Both the position numbers and the translations under genes were made by a program. Below, piece after piece: positions 14,933 through 22,393 of a stretch of 64,000 nt of DNA. Under the pieces are notes generated by a model that was not told the DNA's origin, did no database searches, and saw nothing but the letters and a program-made list of their open reading frames with translations. The DNA comes from JABAAW01 sp965216605 (GTDB lineage Bacteria; Pseudomonadota; Alphaproteobacteria; JABAAW01). How positions within the stretch are numbered: the first letter of the stretch is position 1; each line of letters opens with the position of its first letter. The stretch spans positions 1,364,001-1,428,000 of the forward strand of contig CBDCGG010000002.1 of the NCBI GenBank assembly GCA_965216605.1, written 5' to 3'.

Positions 14933-15364
14933 ATGCAGTCGCTTTTGCAGCCTTTGGTCGATCAGTTCAACGCGCTGTTGCAGCCGATGTATGATGCCTT
15001 GGAGCAGATGCGTTTTTATATCGCTCTGATTCTGAATGCTATTGCGGCTTTGTGTTTTGCTCAGACTTTTGAGAATCGTGCGACGGCTATTTCGCGTTTT
15101 GTTTATTTGTTTGTGTTGTGGTTTTTGTTGCCCACAGCTCTTTCGCTTGTGGACTCTTTCTATCAGTTGCTCTGGTTTTCGAGCAGGGAGAATTTCACGG
15201 GGTGGCTTTGGCTTGTGAAGCTGATTGTTTTGTCGTTGTTTGCTTGTGCTTACCTTGCGGCTGCTTTTTTTGCGGTTCGCAAAAAACATGTCCTCGACTC
15301 TCTGCTTTTTCTTACGGCGGCGGGGCTGATGGTGCATCTGCTTTATGGCTACTTCGCGGCATGA
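14933..15364 (+). CDS. Hypothetical four-helix membrane protein
   Basis: I do not recognise this 143-aa protein. It begins with an amphipathic stretch (about residues 1-28), then shows four hydrophobic segments: about 30-48, 57-76, 90-113 and 118-140. Between segments 2 and 3 lies DSFYQLLWFSSRENFTGW. The pattern suggests a small inner-membrane protein with both ends probably in the cytoplasm. I chose the ATG at 14933, which has GGGGGAGG about 8 nt upstream. It is the only plus-strand gene between the A-type carrier and sufT and is divergent from the carrier. A repeat element follows its stop codon. No functional link to Fe-S assembly can be claimed. Confidence 0.6.
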   Translation: MQSLLQPLVDQFNALLQPMYDALEQMRFYIALILNAIAALCFAQTFENRATAISRFVYLFVLWFLLPTALSLVDSFYQLLWFSSRENFTGWLWLVKLIVLSLFACAYLAAAFFAVRKKHVLDSLLFLTAAGLMVHLLYGYFAA

Positions 15365-15460
15365 CTGCGAACGGCAAGCCGTGCGATTTTGAATAAGAGG
15401 CTACGCGCGTACATGATGTTACTAGCGTGCGCATGTTTTGCGTCCGTCAATACTCAAAGC
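15365..15460. repeat. Dispersed GC-rich palindromic repeat element, copy C (short)
   Basis: This short copy contains the 17-mer GCGTGCGCATGTTTTGC at 15425-15441, identical to 7200-7216. It also contains a GAGGCTACGCGC word shared with the copy near 59.6 kb. It lies between the convergent small membrane protein gene and sufT. Confidence 0.5.
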
Positions 15461-15468
15461 CAGTCAAA

Positions 15469-15888
15469 TTACATGCCCAGCGCGTAGCGCGCGTCCTCAG
15501 ACATCATGTCTGGCGTCCAAGGTGGCTCCCAAGTCAGACTCACACACACCCTTCCAACCCCTCCCAAACACGCCGCCGCATCCGCAATCTGCTGCGGCAA
15601 CTCCCCCGCAACAGGACAAGCCGGTGCTGTGAGCGTCATCAGAATATCCCAATCTCCACCCCTCCCCTCAACAGCCCTGATCTCGTAAATCAACCCCAAA
15701 TCATAGATATTTACTGGAATCTCAGGGTCGAAAACCGTCGATAACGCCGCCACAATCGCATCCATAGAAGCAAGCTCTACACCTTCTCCCAATTTCTTGT
15801 CCAATGTTTCTCCGCTAATAAACTCGCTGCCCTCAGGAACGCTGGGCTGCATAGAATCCATCGCGTAAGGATTCGTAAAGTGCGTCAT
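15469..15888 (-). CDS. sufT: SUF-associated protein SufT (MIP18/DUF59 family)
   Basis: A 139-aa protein of the MIP18 family, which helps mature Fe-S proteins, and which in SUF operons is called SufT. The signature is intact: FDPEIPVNIYDLGLIYEI, then LMTLTAPACPVAGELPQQI with the reactive Cys, then VCVSLTWEPPWTPDMMSEDAR. I chose the ATG at 15888 (GGAG 9 nt upstream), which starts in the 25-bp gap after sufS; the long upstream extension would lie inside sufS. It is the last gene of the minus-strand block sufC-sufD-sufS-sufT. Confidence 0.9.
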   Translation of the reverse strand: MTHFTNPYAMDSMQPSVPEGSEFISGETLDKKLGEGVELASMDAIVAALSTVFDPEIPVNIYDLGLIYEIRAVEGRGGDWDILMTLTAPACPVAGELPQQIADAAACLGGVGRVCVSLTWEPPWTPDMMSEDARYALGM

Positions 15889-15913
15889 CGCATCTGCTCC
15901 ATCAAGAAAGCCA

Positions 15914-17236
15914 TCAAGCAAGCATAGAGCGTGCCTTCGCCAAAGCCTCGATGAAAGCCTCGCACTCCTGCTCGCTGTTGTAAAGAGAGAGCGACACACG
16001 CAAACAACCCTCAAGCCCATAGTGTCGTACAAGAGGCTCCGCGCAGTGAAAACCCGCTCGGCAACAAAAACCCTGCTTGTCCAAAAGTGCGGCGAGATCA
16101 AAAGCATTCAGCTTGTCGAGCGCAAAAGAAAAAATAGGCGCGCGCTCCCTCGCCGTGCCGAGCAAGGTCAGTCCCTCGATCGCTTGCAAGCGTTTTTGCA
16201 TGAACTCGCCGAGTCGACTCTCGTAAGCCGCAATAGCCTCAATACCAATACCTTTGTCGATGCTTTGGACGAACTTTAACGCCGCGCCCAGCCCAACGGC
16301 TTGGGCGATCGGCGGCGTTCCCGCCTCGAACTTCCACGGCAATCGGTTCCAACTCGCCTCCTGATAAGAAACCCGCTCCACCATTTCTCCGCCGTACTGC
16401 CACGGCGGCATCGCCTCCAGCAATTTCTCCTTGCCATACAGCACGCCGATCCCCGAAGGAGCAAAAACCTTGTGTCCCGTGAAAACATAGAAGTCCGCAT
16501 CCAACGCTCGCACATCGACAGGTTCGTGCGGCACAGCTTGGCTACCGTCTACCAATACCAAAGTATCGTGCCGATGCGCGATGGCGATGAGCTCGGCTAC
16601 AGGGTTCTTCGTCCCCAACACATTCGAGATATGCGCTAGCGCAACGAGTGCTATATCGTTCGTCTGTAAAATATGCTTGTAAGCCTCCAAGTCTATCTCG
16701 CCCGCCTCCGTGATCGGCATCACCAAGAGTTTTGTATCGCAGCGTGTAGCAAGCCGCTGCCACGGCACAAGGTTCGAGTGGTGTTCCATCATCGTTACAG
16801 CCAGCGCAGCCTTTCGCTTGAAATCTCGCGCTAATATGTCGCCCCAGCTGTTGACGACTAGGTTGATCGCCTCGGTGGCGTTGCGCGTAAAGACGATCTC
16901 ATGCACCTCCCTCGCCCCCAAATGCTGTCGCACAGCCTCGCGCGCGCCCTCGTAGCGTTCGGTCGCGCGTTCCGCAAGCGCATGCGCGCTACGGTGAACA
17001 TTGGCGTAGTCGGTTGCGTAAAACTCGGCGAGCGTGTCGATCACCTCGCGTGGCTTCAGCGCGCTCGCCGCACTATCGAAATAAACGAGCGCATTCCCTT
17101 GCTCATTTTTCTGCTTCAAGGCAGGAAATACCTCGCGCATTGATGCCAGAGGAAAATCTTCCGCTCTATATCCCTCTTGCTTGTCCTTTTGCGTTGAGGG
17201 TTTAAGGTTCTGCTCGGCTATTGCGATGTTGCTCAT
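15914..17236 (-). CDS. sufS: Cysteine desulfurase SufS
   Basis: A 440-aa PLP-dependent group II cysteine desulfurase that supplies persulfide sulfur to Fe-S assembly. Visible landmarks are YFDSAASALKP near the N-terminus, ANVHRSAHALAERAT, and the substrate-binding MMEHHSNLVPWQ. DGSQAVPH follows, then the Schiff-base Lys in FTGHKVFAPSGIGVLYG. The active-site Cys is in the loop CCRAGFHCAEPLVRHYG, which carries an extra Cys pair where most SufS have a single hydrophobic residue. Its length is typical plus about 25 N-terminal residues. It is separated by 12 bp from sufD. No SufE gene is seen nearby. Confidence 0.95.
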   Translation of the reverse strand: MSNIAIAEQNLKPSTQKDKQEGYRAEDFPLASMREVFPALKQKNEQGNALVYFDSAASALKPREVIDTLAEFYATDYANVHRSAHALAERATERYEGAREAVRQHLGAREVHEIVFTRNATEAINLVVNSWGDILARDFKRKAALAVTMMEHHSNLVPWQRLATRCDTKLLVMPITEAGEIDLEAYKHILQTNDIALVALAHISNVLGTKNPVAELIAIAHRHDTLVLVDGSQAVPHEPVDVRALDADFYVFTGHKVFAPSGIGVLYGKEKLLEAMPPWQYGGEMVERVSYQEASWNRLPWKFEAGTPPIAQAVGLGAALKFVQSIDKGIGIEAIAAYESRLGEFMQKRLQAIEGLTLLGTARERAPIFSFALDKLNAFDLAALLDKQGFCCRAGFHCAEPLVRHYGLEGCLRVSLSLYNSEQECEAFIEALAKARSMLA

Positions 17237-17248
17237 GCTCGTCTGTGC

Positions 17249-18042
17249 CTATTTGGATTGCATGTGCGATTGCAATGCCTCGGCACAGGTTTTCTGTTGG
17301 CAGGACAAGGCTTCCGTCAAAAAGGCTTCGAGCAAGAGAGCCTCTGCCTGCGCACGAGCAACCCCGCGCGAGCGCAGGTAGAACATCTGTTCCTCGTCGA
17401 GCGCGCCGATGGTAGCACCGTGGCTGCATTTCACATCGTCGGCGTAAATCTCCAGTTCGGGCTTGTGATAGGCTTGCGCCCGCTCGGAGAGTAGCAACGC
17501 GCGGCTCATCTGATAGCCTTGCGTCTCTTGCGCTTCTTGGGCGACGAATATCTTTCCGTGAAAAACGCCGCGTCCCTCGTCCTCCAGCACCCCCTTGTAG
17601 AGCGCATCCGATGTACAGCGCGCTCGGTTGTGAAAAATCTCCGTGTCGTTGTCGATATGCCCCTTGCCCTGCGCGCGATAGGCACCGTGCAACTTGCACG
17701 AGGCTTCGACCCCCTCCAAGGCGACGCTCACCTCTTGGCGCGTCAAACCCTCGCCGCGCAAGGCGGAGATGTGGGCGTAAGAAGATTTTTCTGCGACCCG
17801 CACAATCGTGCGCGAAAAGCCGCAACTGCCCTCCACTTGGCTTTGCAAGACGACATGCTCGCAATGCGCTCCTTCCCCCACCTCAAGCTCGATGAGGTCG
17901 TTGTTCCAACAAGGCACGCAGTGCTCGTTGCTTTGCACAAGCCTCGTCGAGCCCGACACAGCCTCGATCCGTAAGCGCGTTTGCAACAAAGCAAGGGAAG
18001 GTAGAGGCGAGGGTAGAGGCGAGGGGAGAGAGGGGGAGAGAG
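17249..18042 (-). CDS. sufD: SufD, C-terminal part (frameshifted sufD)
   Basis: The C-terminal two thirds of SufD, partner of SufB and SufC in the scaffold complex. The frame reads ALLQTRLRIEAVSGSTRLVQ, then the beta-helix strands NDLIELEVGEGAHCEHVVLQ. The SufBD-family core follows: LYKGVLEDEGRGVFHGKIFV and CSHGATIGALDEEQMFYLRSRGV. The frame stays open farther upstream (to 18226), but that part is a shadow of the other half. Removing one copy of a 10-bp tandem duplication (18023-18042) fuses it perfectly to the N-terminal half into 420 aa, the normal SufD length. As printed, SufD would be truncated. Confidence 0.88.
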
Positions 18043-18521
18043 TCGTCGGGTTTGCTCGCGAGGAAGAGCACATGCAAGAAAGGCGTGTCTTCGTCCAACA
18101 CGACGCGCCACGCCTCGCAACGCGACCCCACATTGAGCGCAGCCAAGGGTTGGTCGGCAGTAACGCGCGGCAAACCCGCGTAAGGCGTGATATTAGGCGC
18201 GCGAGCATGGTCTTGCAATCGACCATCTACGAACAGCAACAAGCTAGCCTCAGGAAAGCGTTCGATCTCGTCTTGTTTGTCCGCGATGGTATTTGCAACT
18301 TTCCCAGCTTTTAATTTTTCCGCTTGCCCCTCGTGCGGCAGGTGCAAGCGTGTTCCCGCCATTTTTCCCAGCGGTGTGTACTTCCAACGCTCTGCCGCAG
18401 GCGAGCCGCGTTGCGGCAATCCGTGTCGTAAAAAGACCTCGCGCGCCTCCCCCTTGTCGCGCAACAGCCCCGCAGGCAGTTCAGGCAGTAGGACGGCGGG
18501 TGCGGAGGAAGGGGAGGACAT
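17883..18521 (-). CDS. sufD: SufD, N-terminal part (frameshifted sufD)
   Basis: The first third of SufD, starting at ATG 18521, 22 bp after sufC. Typical features are the N-terminal helix LRHGLPQRGSPAAERWKYTPLGKM, in which the family's R-x-E-x-W-(K/R)-Y-T pattern is kept. LLLFVDGRLQDH comes next, followed by DTPFLHVLFLASKPDD. After that the frame drifts into non-homologous sequence (STFPCFVANALTDRG) and stops at 17883. The true sequence continues in the next frame from the duplication at 18023-18042. Two further short tandem repeats crowd the same spot. The protein as printed would lack the SufC- and SufB-binding core. Confidence 0.85.
   Translation of the reverse strand: MSSPSSAPAVLLPELPAGLLRDKGEAREVFLRHGLPQRGSPAAERWKYTPLGKMAGTRLHLPHEGQAEKLKAGKVANTIADKQDEIERFPEASLLLFVDGRLQDHARAPNITPYAGLPRVTADQPLAALNVGSRCEAWRVVLDEDTPFLHVLFLASKPDDSLPLSPLASTLASTFPCFVANALTDRGCVGLDEACAKQRALRALLEQRPHRA
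18000..18042 (-). repeat. 12-bp and 10-bp tandem duplications at the sufD frameshift
   Basis: GGTAGAGGCGAG occurs at 18000-18011 and 18012-18023, in frame. GGGGAGAGAG occurs at 18023-18032 and 18033-18042, out of frame. Deleting one 10-bp unit rejoins the two sufD frames through KPDDSLPSPLPSPLPSLALL. Confidence 0.92.
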
Positions 18522-18523
18522 TG

Positions 18524-18547
18524 CCTATTTTTTAGCCTATTTTTTAA
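18524..18547 (-). repeat. 12-bp tandem duplication at the sufC-sufD junction
   Basis: CCTATTTTTTAG and CCTATTTTTTAA follow one another. The second copy includes the sufC stop codon, so the duplication lengthened the sufC-sufD spacer. Confidence 0.85.
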
Positions 18548-19350
18548 GCTTGCGCCGACACTTCTGTCTCGCTGTGCGTCTCGTTGTGTTTGTCTAGCAG
18601 GGGTGCGTAGCCCTCGGCTTCGAGCTCGGCACACAGCGTCTTGTCGCCCGTGCGCACGATGCGCCCGTCCAGCAAGACATGGACACGGTCGGGTTCGATA
18701 TATTCTAGCAATCGTTGGTAGTGGGTGATGATCAGAAAACTGCGTTTGCTATCGCGCATGCTGCTCAAGCCCTCGGCGACGCTGCGCATGGCATCGATAT
18801 CAAGCCCCGAATCGGTTTCATCAAGGATGGCGAGTTTCGGTTTCAGGGCGGCGAGTTGCAGCATCTCGTTGCGTTTCTTCTCGCCGCCGGAAAATCCTTC
18901 GTTGACGCCGCGTTTCAACATACCCTCTTCGATGCCGAGCTCGCGTGCAAGCGCGCGTACACGCTTCACTTGGGCGATGCGGTCTTCTGCCTCCTCCACG
19001 CCACGCGCGCGTGCCTGTGCGTCCAGTGCCTCGCTGAGGAATCGCATGCCTTGCACGCCCGGCAGGGCTACGGGATACTGAAAGGCGAGAAAAAGCCCTT
19101 TGTGCGCACGCTCTTCGGGCTCTAGCGCGAGCAAGTCCTCGCCATCGAACAGGACGCGCCCTTCGACCTCGAAGCCCTCTCTGCCAGCGAGAATGCTGGC
19201 GAGCGTGCTTTTGCCGGAGCCGTTCGGTCCCATCACGGCATGCACCTCGCCGTGCGGGATCTCCATCGAGACACCGCGCAGGATATCTTTTTTCGCACCC
19301 CCTTCTTCGAGGCGCACGCGCAGATTGTCAATAGAGAGAAGGGAGGACAT
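18544..19350 (-). CDS. sufC: Fe-S assembly ATPase SufC
   Basis: A 268-aa soluble ABC-type ATPase that drives conformational change in the SufBCD scaffold. Walker A is GPNGSGKST (residues 41-49) and the Q-loop region is LAFQYPVALPGVQ. The signature is FSGGEKKRNEMLQ and Walker B is LAILDETDSGLD, with the SufC-type Asp-Glu-Thr. The H-loop is LIITHYQRLLEYI. All catalytic residues are present. The C-terminus is about 15 residues longer than usual. It is the first gene of the minus-strand block; sufB, normally just upstream, is 36 kb away at 55.3-56.7 kb. A promoter at 19469-19497 fits transcription starting here. Confidence 0.96.
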   Translation of the reverse strand: MSSLLSIDNLRVRLEEGGAKKDILRGVSMEIPHGEVHAVMGPNGSGKSTLASILAGREGFEVEGRVLFDGEDLLALEPEERAHKGLFLAFQYPVALPGVQGMRFLSEALDAQARARGVEEAEDRIAQVKRVRALARELGIEEGMLKRGVNEGFSGGEKKRNEMLQLAALKPKLAILDETDSGLDIDAMRSVAEGLSSMRDSKRSFLIITHYQRLLEYIEPDRVHVLLDGRIVRTGDKTLCAELEAEGYAPLLDKHNETHSETEVSAQA

Positions 19351-19372
19351 TTATCAGGCTTTTATCAGGTTT
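19351..19372 (-). repeat. 11-bp tandem duplication in the sufC leader
   Basis: TTATCAGGCTT and TTATCAGGTTT lie directly upstream of the sufC ATG, where the ribosome site should be. On the coding strand they read AAACCTGATAA and AAGCCTGATAA. Confidence 0.8.
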
Positions 19373-19434
19373 TGAAAGAGTGCGTGCAAAAAAATGTTTG
19401 CAAAAAATGCTTTTGCAAGTAGTAGCTTGAAAAC

Positions 19435-19480
19435 AAAAGACTACAACAAAAGACTACAACAAAAGACTACAATAAAAGAC
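19435..19480 (-). repeat. 13-bp tandem repeats at the suf promoter
   Basis: AAAAGACTACAAC occurs at 19435-19447 and 19448-19460, then AAAAGACTACAAT at 19461-19473 and a half copy AAAAGAC. The last full copy contains the suf -10 hexamer; the other two lie downstream in the leader. They could be slippage products or an operator array. Confidence 0.92.
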
Positions 19481-19497
19481 TTGCGCTTTTTTGTCAA
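19469..19497 (-). promoter_or_regulatory. Sigma-70-like promoter of the sufC operon
   Basis: On the minus strand TTGACA (19492-19497) is followed by exactly 17 bp and TATTGT (19469-19474). Transcription would run through the 13-bp repeats into sufC about 110 nt away. Confidence 0.65.
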
Positions 19498-19509
19498 GCG
19501 TGGTTTAAG
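19481..19509 (+). promoter_or_regulatory. Possible leaderless promoter of ftsB-pdhABC
   Basis: TTGCGC (19481-19486), 17 bp, then TTTAAG (19504-19509). The ftsB ATG at 19516 is 7 nt after the -10, where transcription would begin, and no ribosome site is present. It overlaps the divergent suf promoter. The hexamers are only moderate matches. Confidence 0.4.
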
Positions 19510-19515
19510 TAAGGT

Positions 19516-19851
19516 ATGGCGAAAGGTTTTCGACTGCTCGCGGGCTTTCCCTTGTTTTCCTTGAAGAACTGGGGAGTGATGTTGTTATTCGTCTATTGCC
19601 TTGCGATGGGCTATCGTCTTTTTTACGGCGAGAATCGTCTTTCGGAGCTTTCGCGCCTAGAGTTGCAGCAGTCGCGTTTGGAGAGCCTTGTCGCGGGGTT
19701 GCGTTTCGAGCGCGCTGCGTTGGAAGAAAACATCGAGCGTTTGCAAGAAGACAACCTCGATCGTGAATCATTAGAGATGCTTTTGCGCTCCAAACTGAAG
19801 ATGGCGCGCGAAGACGAAGCGGTGTTGATCCTGCCCGAAGCCCAAAATTGA
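19516..19851 (+). CDS. ftsB: Cell division protein FtsB (DivIC family)
   Basis: A 111-aa bitopic septum protein that joins FtsL and FtsQ in the divisome. It has a short cytoplasmic N-terminus, one transmembrane helix (about residues 17-35) and a periplasmic coiled coil (about 40-85) with ENRLSELSRLELQQSRL and LRFERAALEENIERLQ. It ends with the family's short motif around DRESLEMLLRSKLKMAREDEAVLILP. It is 6 bp upstream of pdhA. ftsB-pdhA-pdhB-pdhC is a standard alphaproteobacterial order, which supports both the identity and the lineage call. Confidence 0.9.
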   Translation: MAKGFRLLAGFPLFSLKNWGVMLLFVYCLAMGYRLFYGENRLSELSRLELQQSRLESLVAGLRFERAALEENIERLQEDNLDRESLEMLLRSKLKMAREDEAVLILPEAQN

Positions 19852-19857
19852 ACTTCG

Positions 19858-20898
19858 ATGACAAACAAGCCCCAAAACAAAACTCAACCCAAAACTTTGT
19901 CTGCTAAGCAAGGAGCAGTTAAAAAGGCAATCTCGGCAGAAGAGGCGCTCGGACTTTTTCAGAAGATGTTGCAGATACGACGCTTTGAAGAGCGCGCAGG
20001 GCAGATCTACGGCATGGGAGAGATCGGAGGTTTCTGCCATCTCTATGTCGGACAGGAAGCCGTCGTCGTCGGCGTGAAAAGCGCGCTGGCAGAAGGCGAC
20101 AGCATGATCACAGGCTACCGCGAGCATGGTCACATGCTCGCCTGCGATATCGAACCCGAGCGCGTCATGGCAGAACTGACCGGCAGGGCAGCAGGTACAA
20201 GCGCAGGCAAGGGGGGGTCGATGCATCTGTTTGCTCCTGAAAAAGGATTCTTTGGCGGACACGGTATCGTCGGCGCACAAGTATCGCTGGGAACGGGCAT
20301 CGCGCTCCGCCACCACTACGATGGCACAGGCGGCGTTTGCGCCACCTTCTTCGGCGACGGTGCCGCCAACCAAGGACAAGTCTACGAGTCCTTTAACATG
20401 GCGGCGCTGTGGCATCTGCCCGTGCTCTATGTTATCGAGAACAATCGCTACGGCATGGGTACCAGCGTCCAACGCGCCGCCGCGGGCACGACCAAAGACG
20501 GACATCGCCTCTTCGCACGAGGAAACGCTTACGGAATCCCCGGCGAAGAGGTCGACGGCATGGATGTGCTTGCCGTGCGCGAAGCCGTGGCAAGGGTTCT
20601 GCCGCATTGTCGTGAAAAAGGTCCCTACATACTAGAGGTGGAAACCTATCGCTATCGAGGGCATTCCATGTCCGATCCCGCCAAGTATCGAAGCAAAGAA
20701 GAAGTTCAAGGCATGCGCGAGCAGCACGATGCCATCGAAAACATGCGAAAACACTTGCTGGCGAAAGGATGGGCAAACGAGCCGCAACTCAAGGAGATCG
20801 ACAAACAGGTGCGCGAGCAAATGAAAAAAGCCGCCGATTTTGCCGTCAAAACTCCCTTGCCCGCCGAAGAAGAACTGACAACCGATATCTACGCCTGA
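19858..20898 (+). CDS. pdhA: Pyruvate dehydrogenase E1, alpha subunit
   Basis: The 346-aa thiamine-diphosphate-binding subunit of the pyruvate dehydrogenase complex E1, which decarboxylates pyruvate in the cytoplasm. The N-terminal 30 residues are a polar tail, then LQIRRFEERAGQIYGMGEIGGFCHLYVGQEA. The phosphate-loop region follows as GYREHGHMLA, and GKGGSMHLF and GGHGIVGAQVSLGTGIA come after it. The TPP motif runs GDGAANQGQVYESFNMA to ENNRYGMGTS. The conserved YRYRGHSMSDPAKYRSKEE is present. It has no good ribosome site and probably relies on coupling to ftsB. pdhB follows after 31 bp. Confidence 0.96.
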   Translation: MTNKPQNKTQPKTLSAKQGAVKKAISAEEALGLFQKMLQIRRFEERAGQIYGMGEIGGFCHLYVGQEAVVVGVKSALAEGDSMITGYREHGHMLACDIEPERVMAELTGRAAGTSAGKGGSMHLFAPEKGFFGGHGIVGAQVSLGTGIALRHHYDGTGGVCATFFGDGAANQGQVYESFNMAALWHLPVLYVIENNRYGMGTSVQRAAAGTTKDGHRLFARGNAYGIPGEEVDGMDVLAVREAVARVLPHCREKGPYILEVETYRYRGHSMSDPAKYRSKEEVQGMREQHDAIENMRKHLLAKGWANEPQLKEIDKQVREQMKKAADFAVKTPLPAEEELTTDIYA

Positions 20899-20929
20899 CG
20901 CGACAAGACAAAAGAGACAAGATAAGACG

Positions 20930-22393
20930 ATGCATACCCCCGTGCTGATGCCAGCCCTCTCCCCCACCATGACGGAAGGGGTGCTCGCGCGCTGGTGCGT
21001 CAAGGAGGGCGACAGCGTCGAGTCAGGAACAGTGCTCGCCGAGGTGGAAACCGACAAGGCGGTCATGGAGATAGAATCTATCGAAGAGGGAAAGGTCGAA
21101 AAACTGCTGGTCGCAGAAGGAACAAAAAATATCAAAGTCAATACGCCCATCGCCCTCATCGCAGGCGACGACAGCGAGCCTATCTCCGCTCAGACACCTA
21201 GCCCAGAAATAACAGCAGAGGCAACAGCAGGGATAACGGCAAAGATAGCGGAAGAGACGACAGCAGAGAAAGCAGGCGCAAAACAAGAAGCAAAGCCAGA
21301 GCCCAAACCAGAGCTAAAGCCTTCGCCGCAAGCCGAAGAAACCGCAACGCCAGCTGTGACTACAAGCGTTCGTCCAAACGAGCAACAAGGTGTGCAACTA
21401 GGGAATCAACTAGGGAAGCAAATGAGCGTGCGAGAAGCCCTGCGCGACGCGATGGCAGAAGAGATGCGCCGCGACGAGCGTGTTTTTCTCATAGGCGAAG
21501 AGGTGGGACAATATCAGGGTGCCTACAAAGTCAGCCAAGGGCTGCTGGAAGAGTTCGGCGCGAAGCGCGTGCTCGACACGCCGATCAGCGAAATGGGCTT
21601 TTGCGGCATCGGCGTAGGAGCAGCCCTTGCAGGCTTGCGTCCGATCGTCGAGTTCATGACCTTCAACTTTGCGATGCAAGCGATCGATCACATCGTCAAC
21701 TCTGCCGCTAAAACTCGCTATATGTCGGGGGGAAGTTTGCATTGTCCGATCGTCTTTCGTGGTCCCAACGGCGCCGCCTCGCGCGTCGCCGCCCAACATT
21801 CGCAGTGCTACGCAAGCTGGTACGCGCACTGCCCAGGCTTGAAGGTGGTCGCTCCCTATTCGGCGCGCGATGCCAAGGGGCTGCTGAAGGCGGCTATCCG
21901 CGACGAAAATCCCGTCGTCTTCTTGGAAAACGAAATGCTCTACGGGCAAGAATTTCCCGTCCTCGACACGGAAGAGCTGATACCGCTCGGCAAAGCCGCC
22001 CTGTTGCGCGAGGGCTCTGATCTCACCCTCGTATCCTTTTCACGCTTGACGGGCGCTTGTCTCGCGGCGGCAGAGCAACTCCAAGCGCAAGGAATCGCCT
22101 GCGAGGTTATCGACTTGCGCTCCTTGCGACCGCTCGATACCGAGTGCCTGTTGCAATCCCTGAAGAAAACTAATCGCATGCTCGTAGTCGAGGAAGGTTG
22201 GGGCTTCGCCGGTATCGCTAGCGAGATCGCCGCATCTTTGAGTGAAATGGCGTTCGATTGGCTCGATGCCCCGATCGCACGCCTGTCGGGCGAAGATATT
22301 CCCATGCCTTATGCCGCCAACCTCGAAGCCCTCGCGCTGCCATCGGTCGAGAAAATCTGCCGCCGCGCGCTGGAACTCTGCAACAAAGCATGA
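20930..22393 (+). CDS. pdhB: Pyruvate dehydrogenase E1, beta subunit with N-terminal lipoyl domain
   Basis: A 487-aa E1 beta subunit. Residues 1-78 are a complete lipoyl domain (PVLMPALSPTMTEGVLARW, then VETDKAVMEIES with the lipoylated Lys at 43). Residues about 85-165 are an Ala/Pro/Glu-rich mobile linker. Residues 165-487 are the transketolase-like body: REALRDAMAEEMRRDERVFLIGEEVGQYQGAYKVS, then FMTFNFAMQAIDHIVNSAAK, and the C-terminal EEGWGFAGIASEI. A lipoyl domain on E1 beta is typical of alphaproteobacteria, but there E2 also has one. Here it is the only lipoyl domain in the complex genes seen. A 12-bp tandem repeat (21395-21418) lies in the linker. The stop codon overlaps the pdhC start (ATGA). 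Confidence 0.95.
   Translation: MHTPVLMPALSPTMTEGVLARWCVKEGDSVESGTVLAEVETDKAVMEIESIEEGKVEKLLVAEGTKNIKVNTPIALIAGDDSEPISAQTPSPEITAEATAGITAKIAEETTAEKAGAKQEAKPEPKPELKPSPQAEETATPAVTTSVRPNEQQGVQLGNQLGKQMSVREALRDAMAEEMRRDERVFLIGEEVGQYQGAYKVSQGLLEEFGAKRVLDTPISEMGFCGIGVGAALAGLRPIVEFMTFNFAMQAIDHIVNSAAKTRYMSGGSLHCPIVFRGPNGAASRVAAQHSQCYASWYAHCPGLKVVAPYSARDAKGLLKAAIRDENPVVFLENEMLYGQEFPVLDTEELIPLGKAALLREGSDLTLVSFSRLTGACLAAAEQLQAQGIACEVIDLRSLRPLDTECLLQSLKKTNRMLVVEEGWGFAGIASEIAASLSEMAFDWLDAPIARLSGEDIPMPYAANLEALALPSVEKICRRALELCNKA
21395..21418 (+). repeat. 12-bp tandem duplication in the pdhB linker
   Basis: CAACTAGGGAAT and CAACTAGGGAAG are adjacent and in frame, encoding QLGNQLGKQ. Confidence 0.85.

Noticed and set aside
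22258..22389. Upstream extension of pdhC that might hold a lipoyl domain
   Set aside because: It overlaps the end of pdhB in another frame, and its translation has no lipoyl-domain pattern or D-K-A motif.
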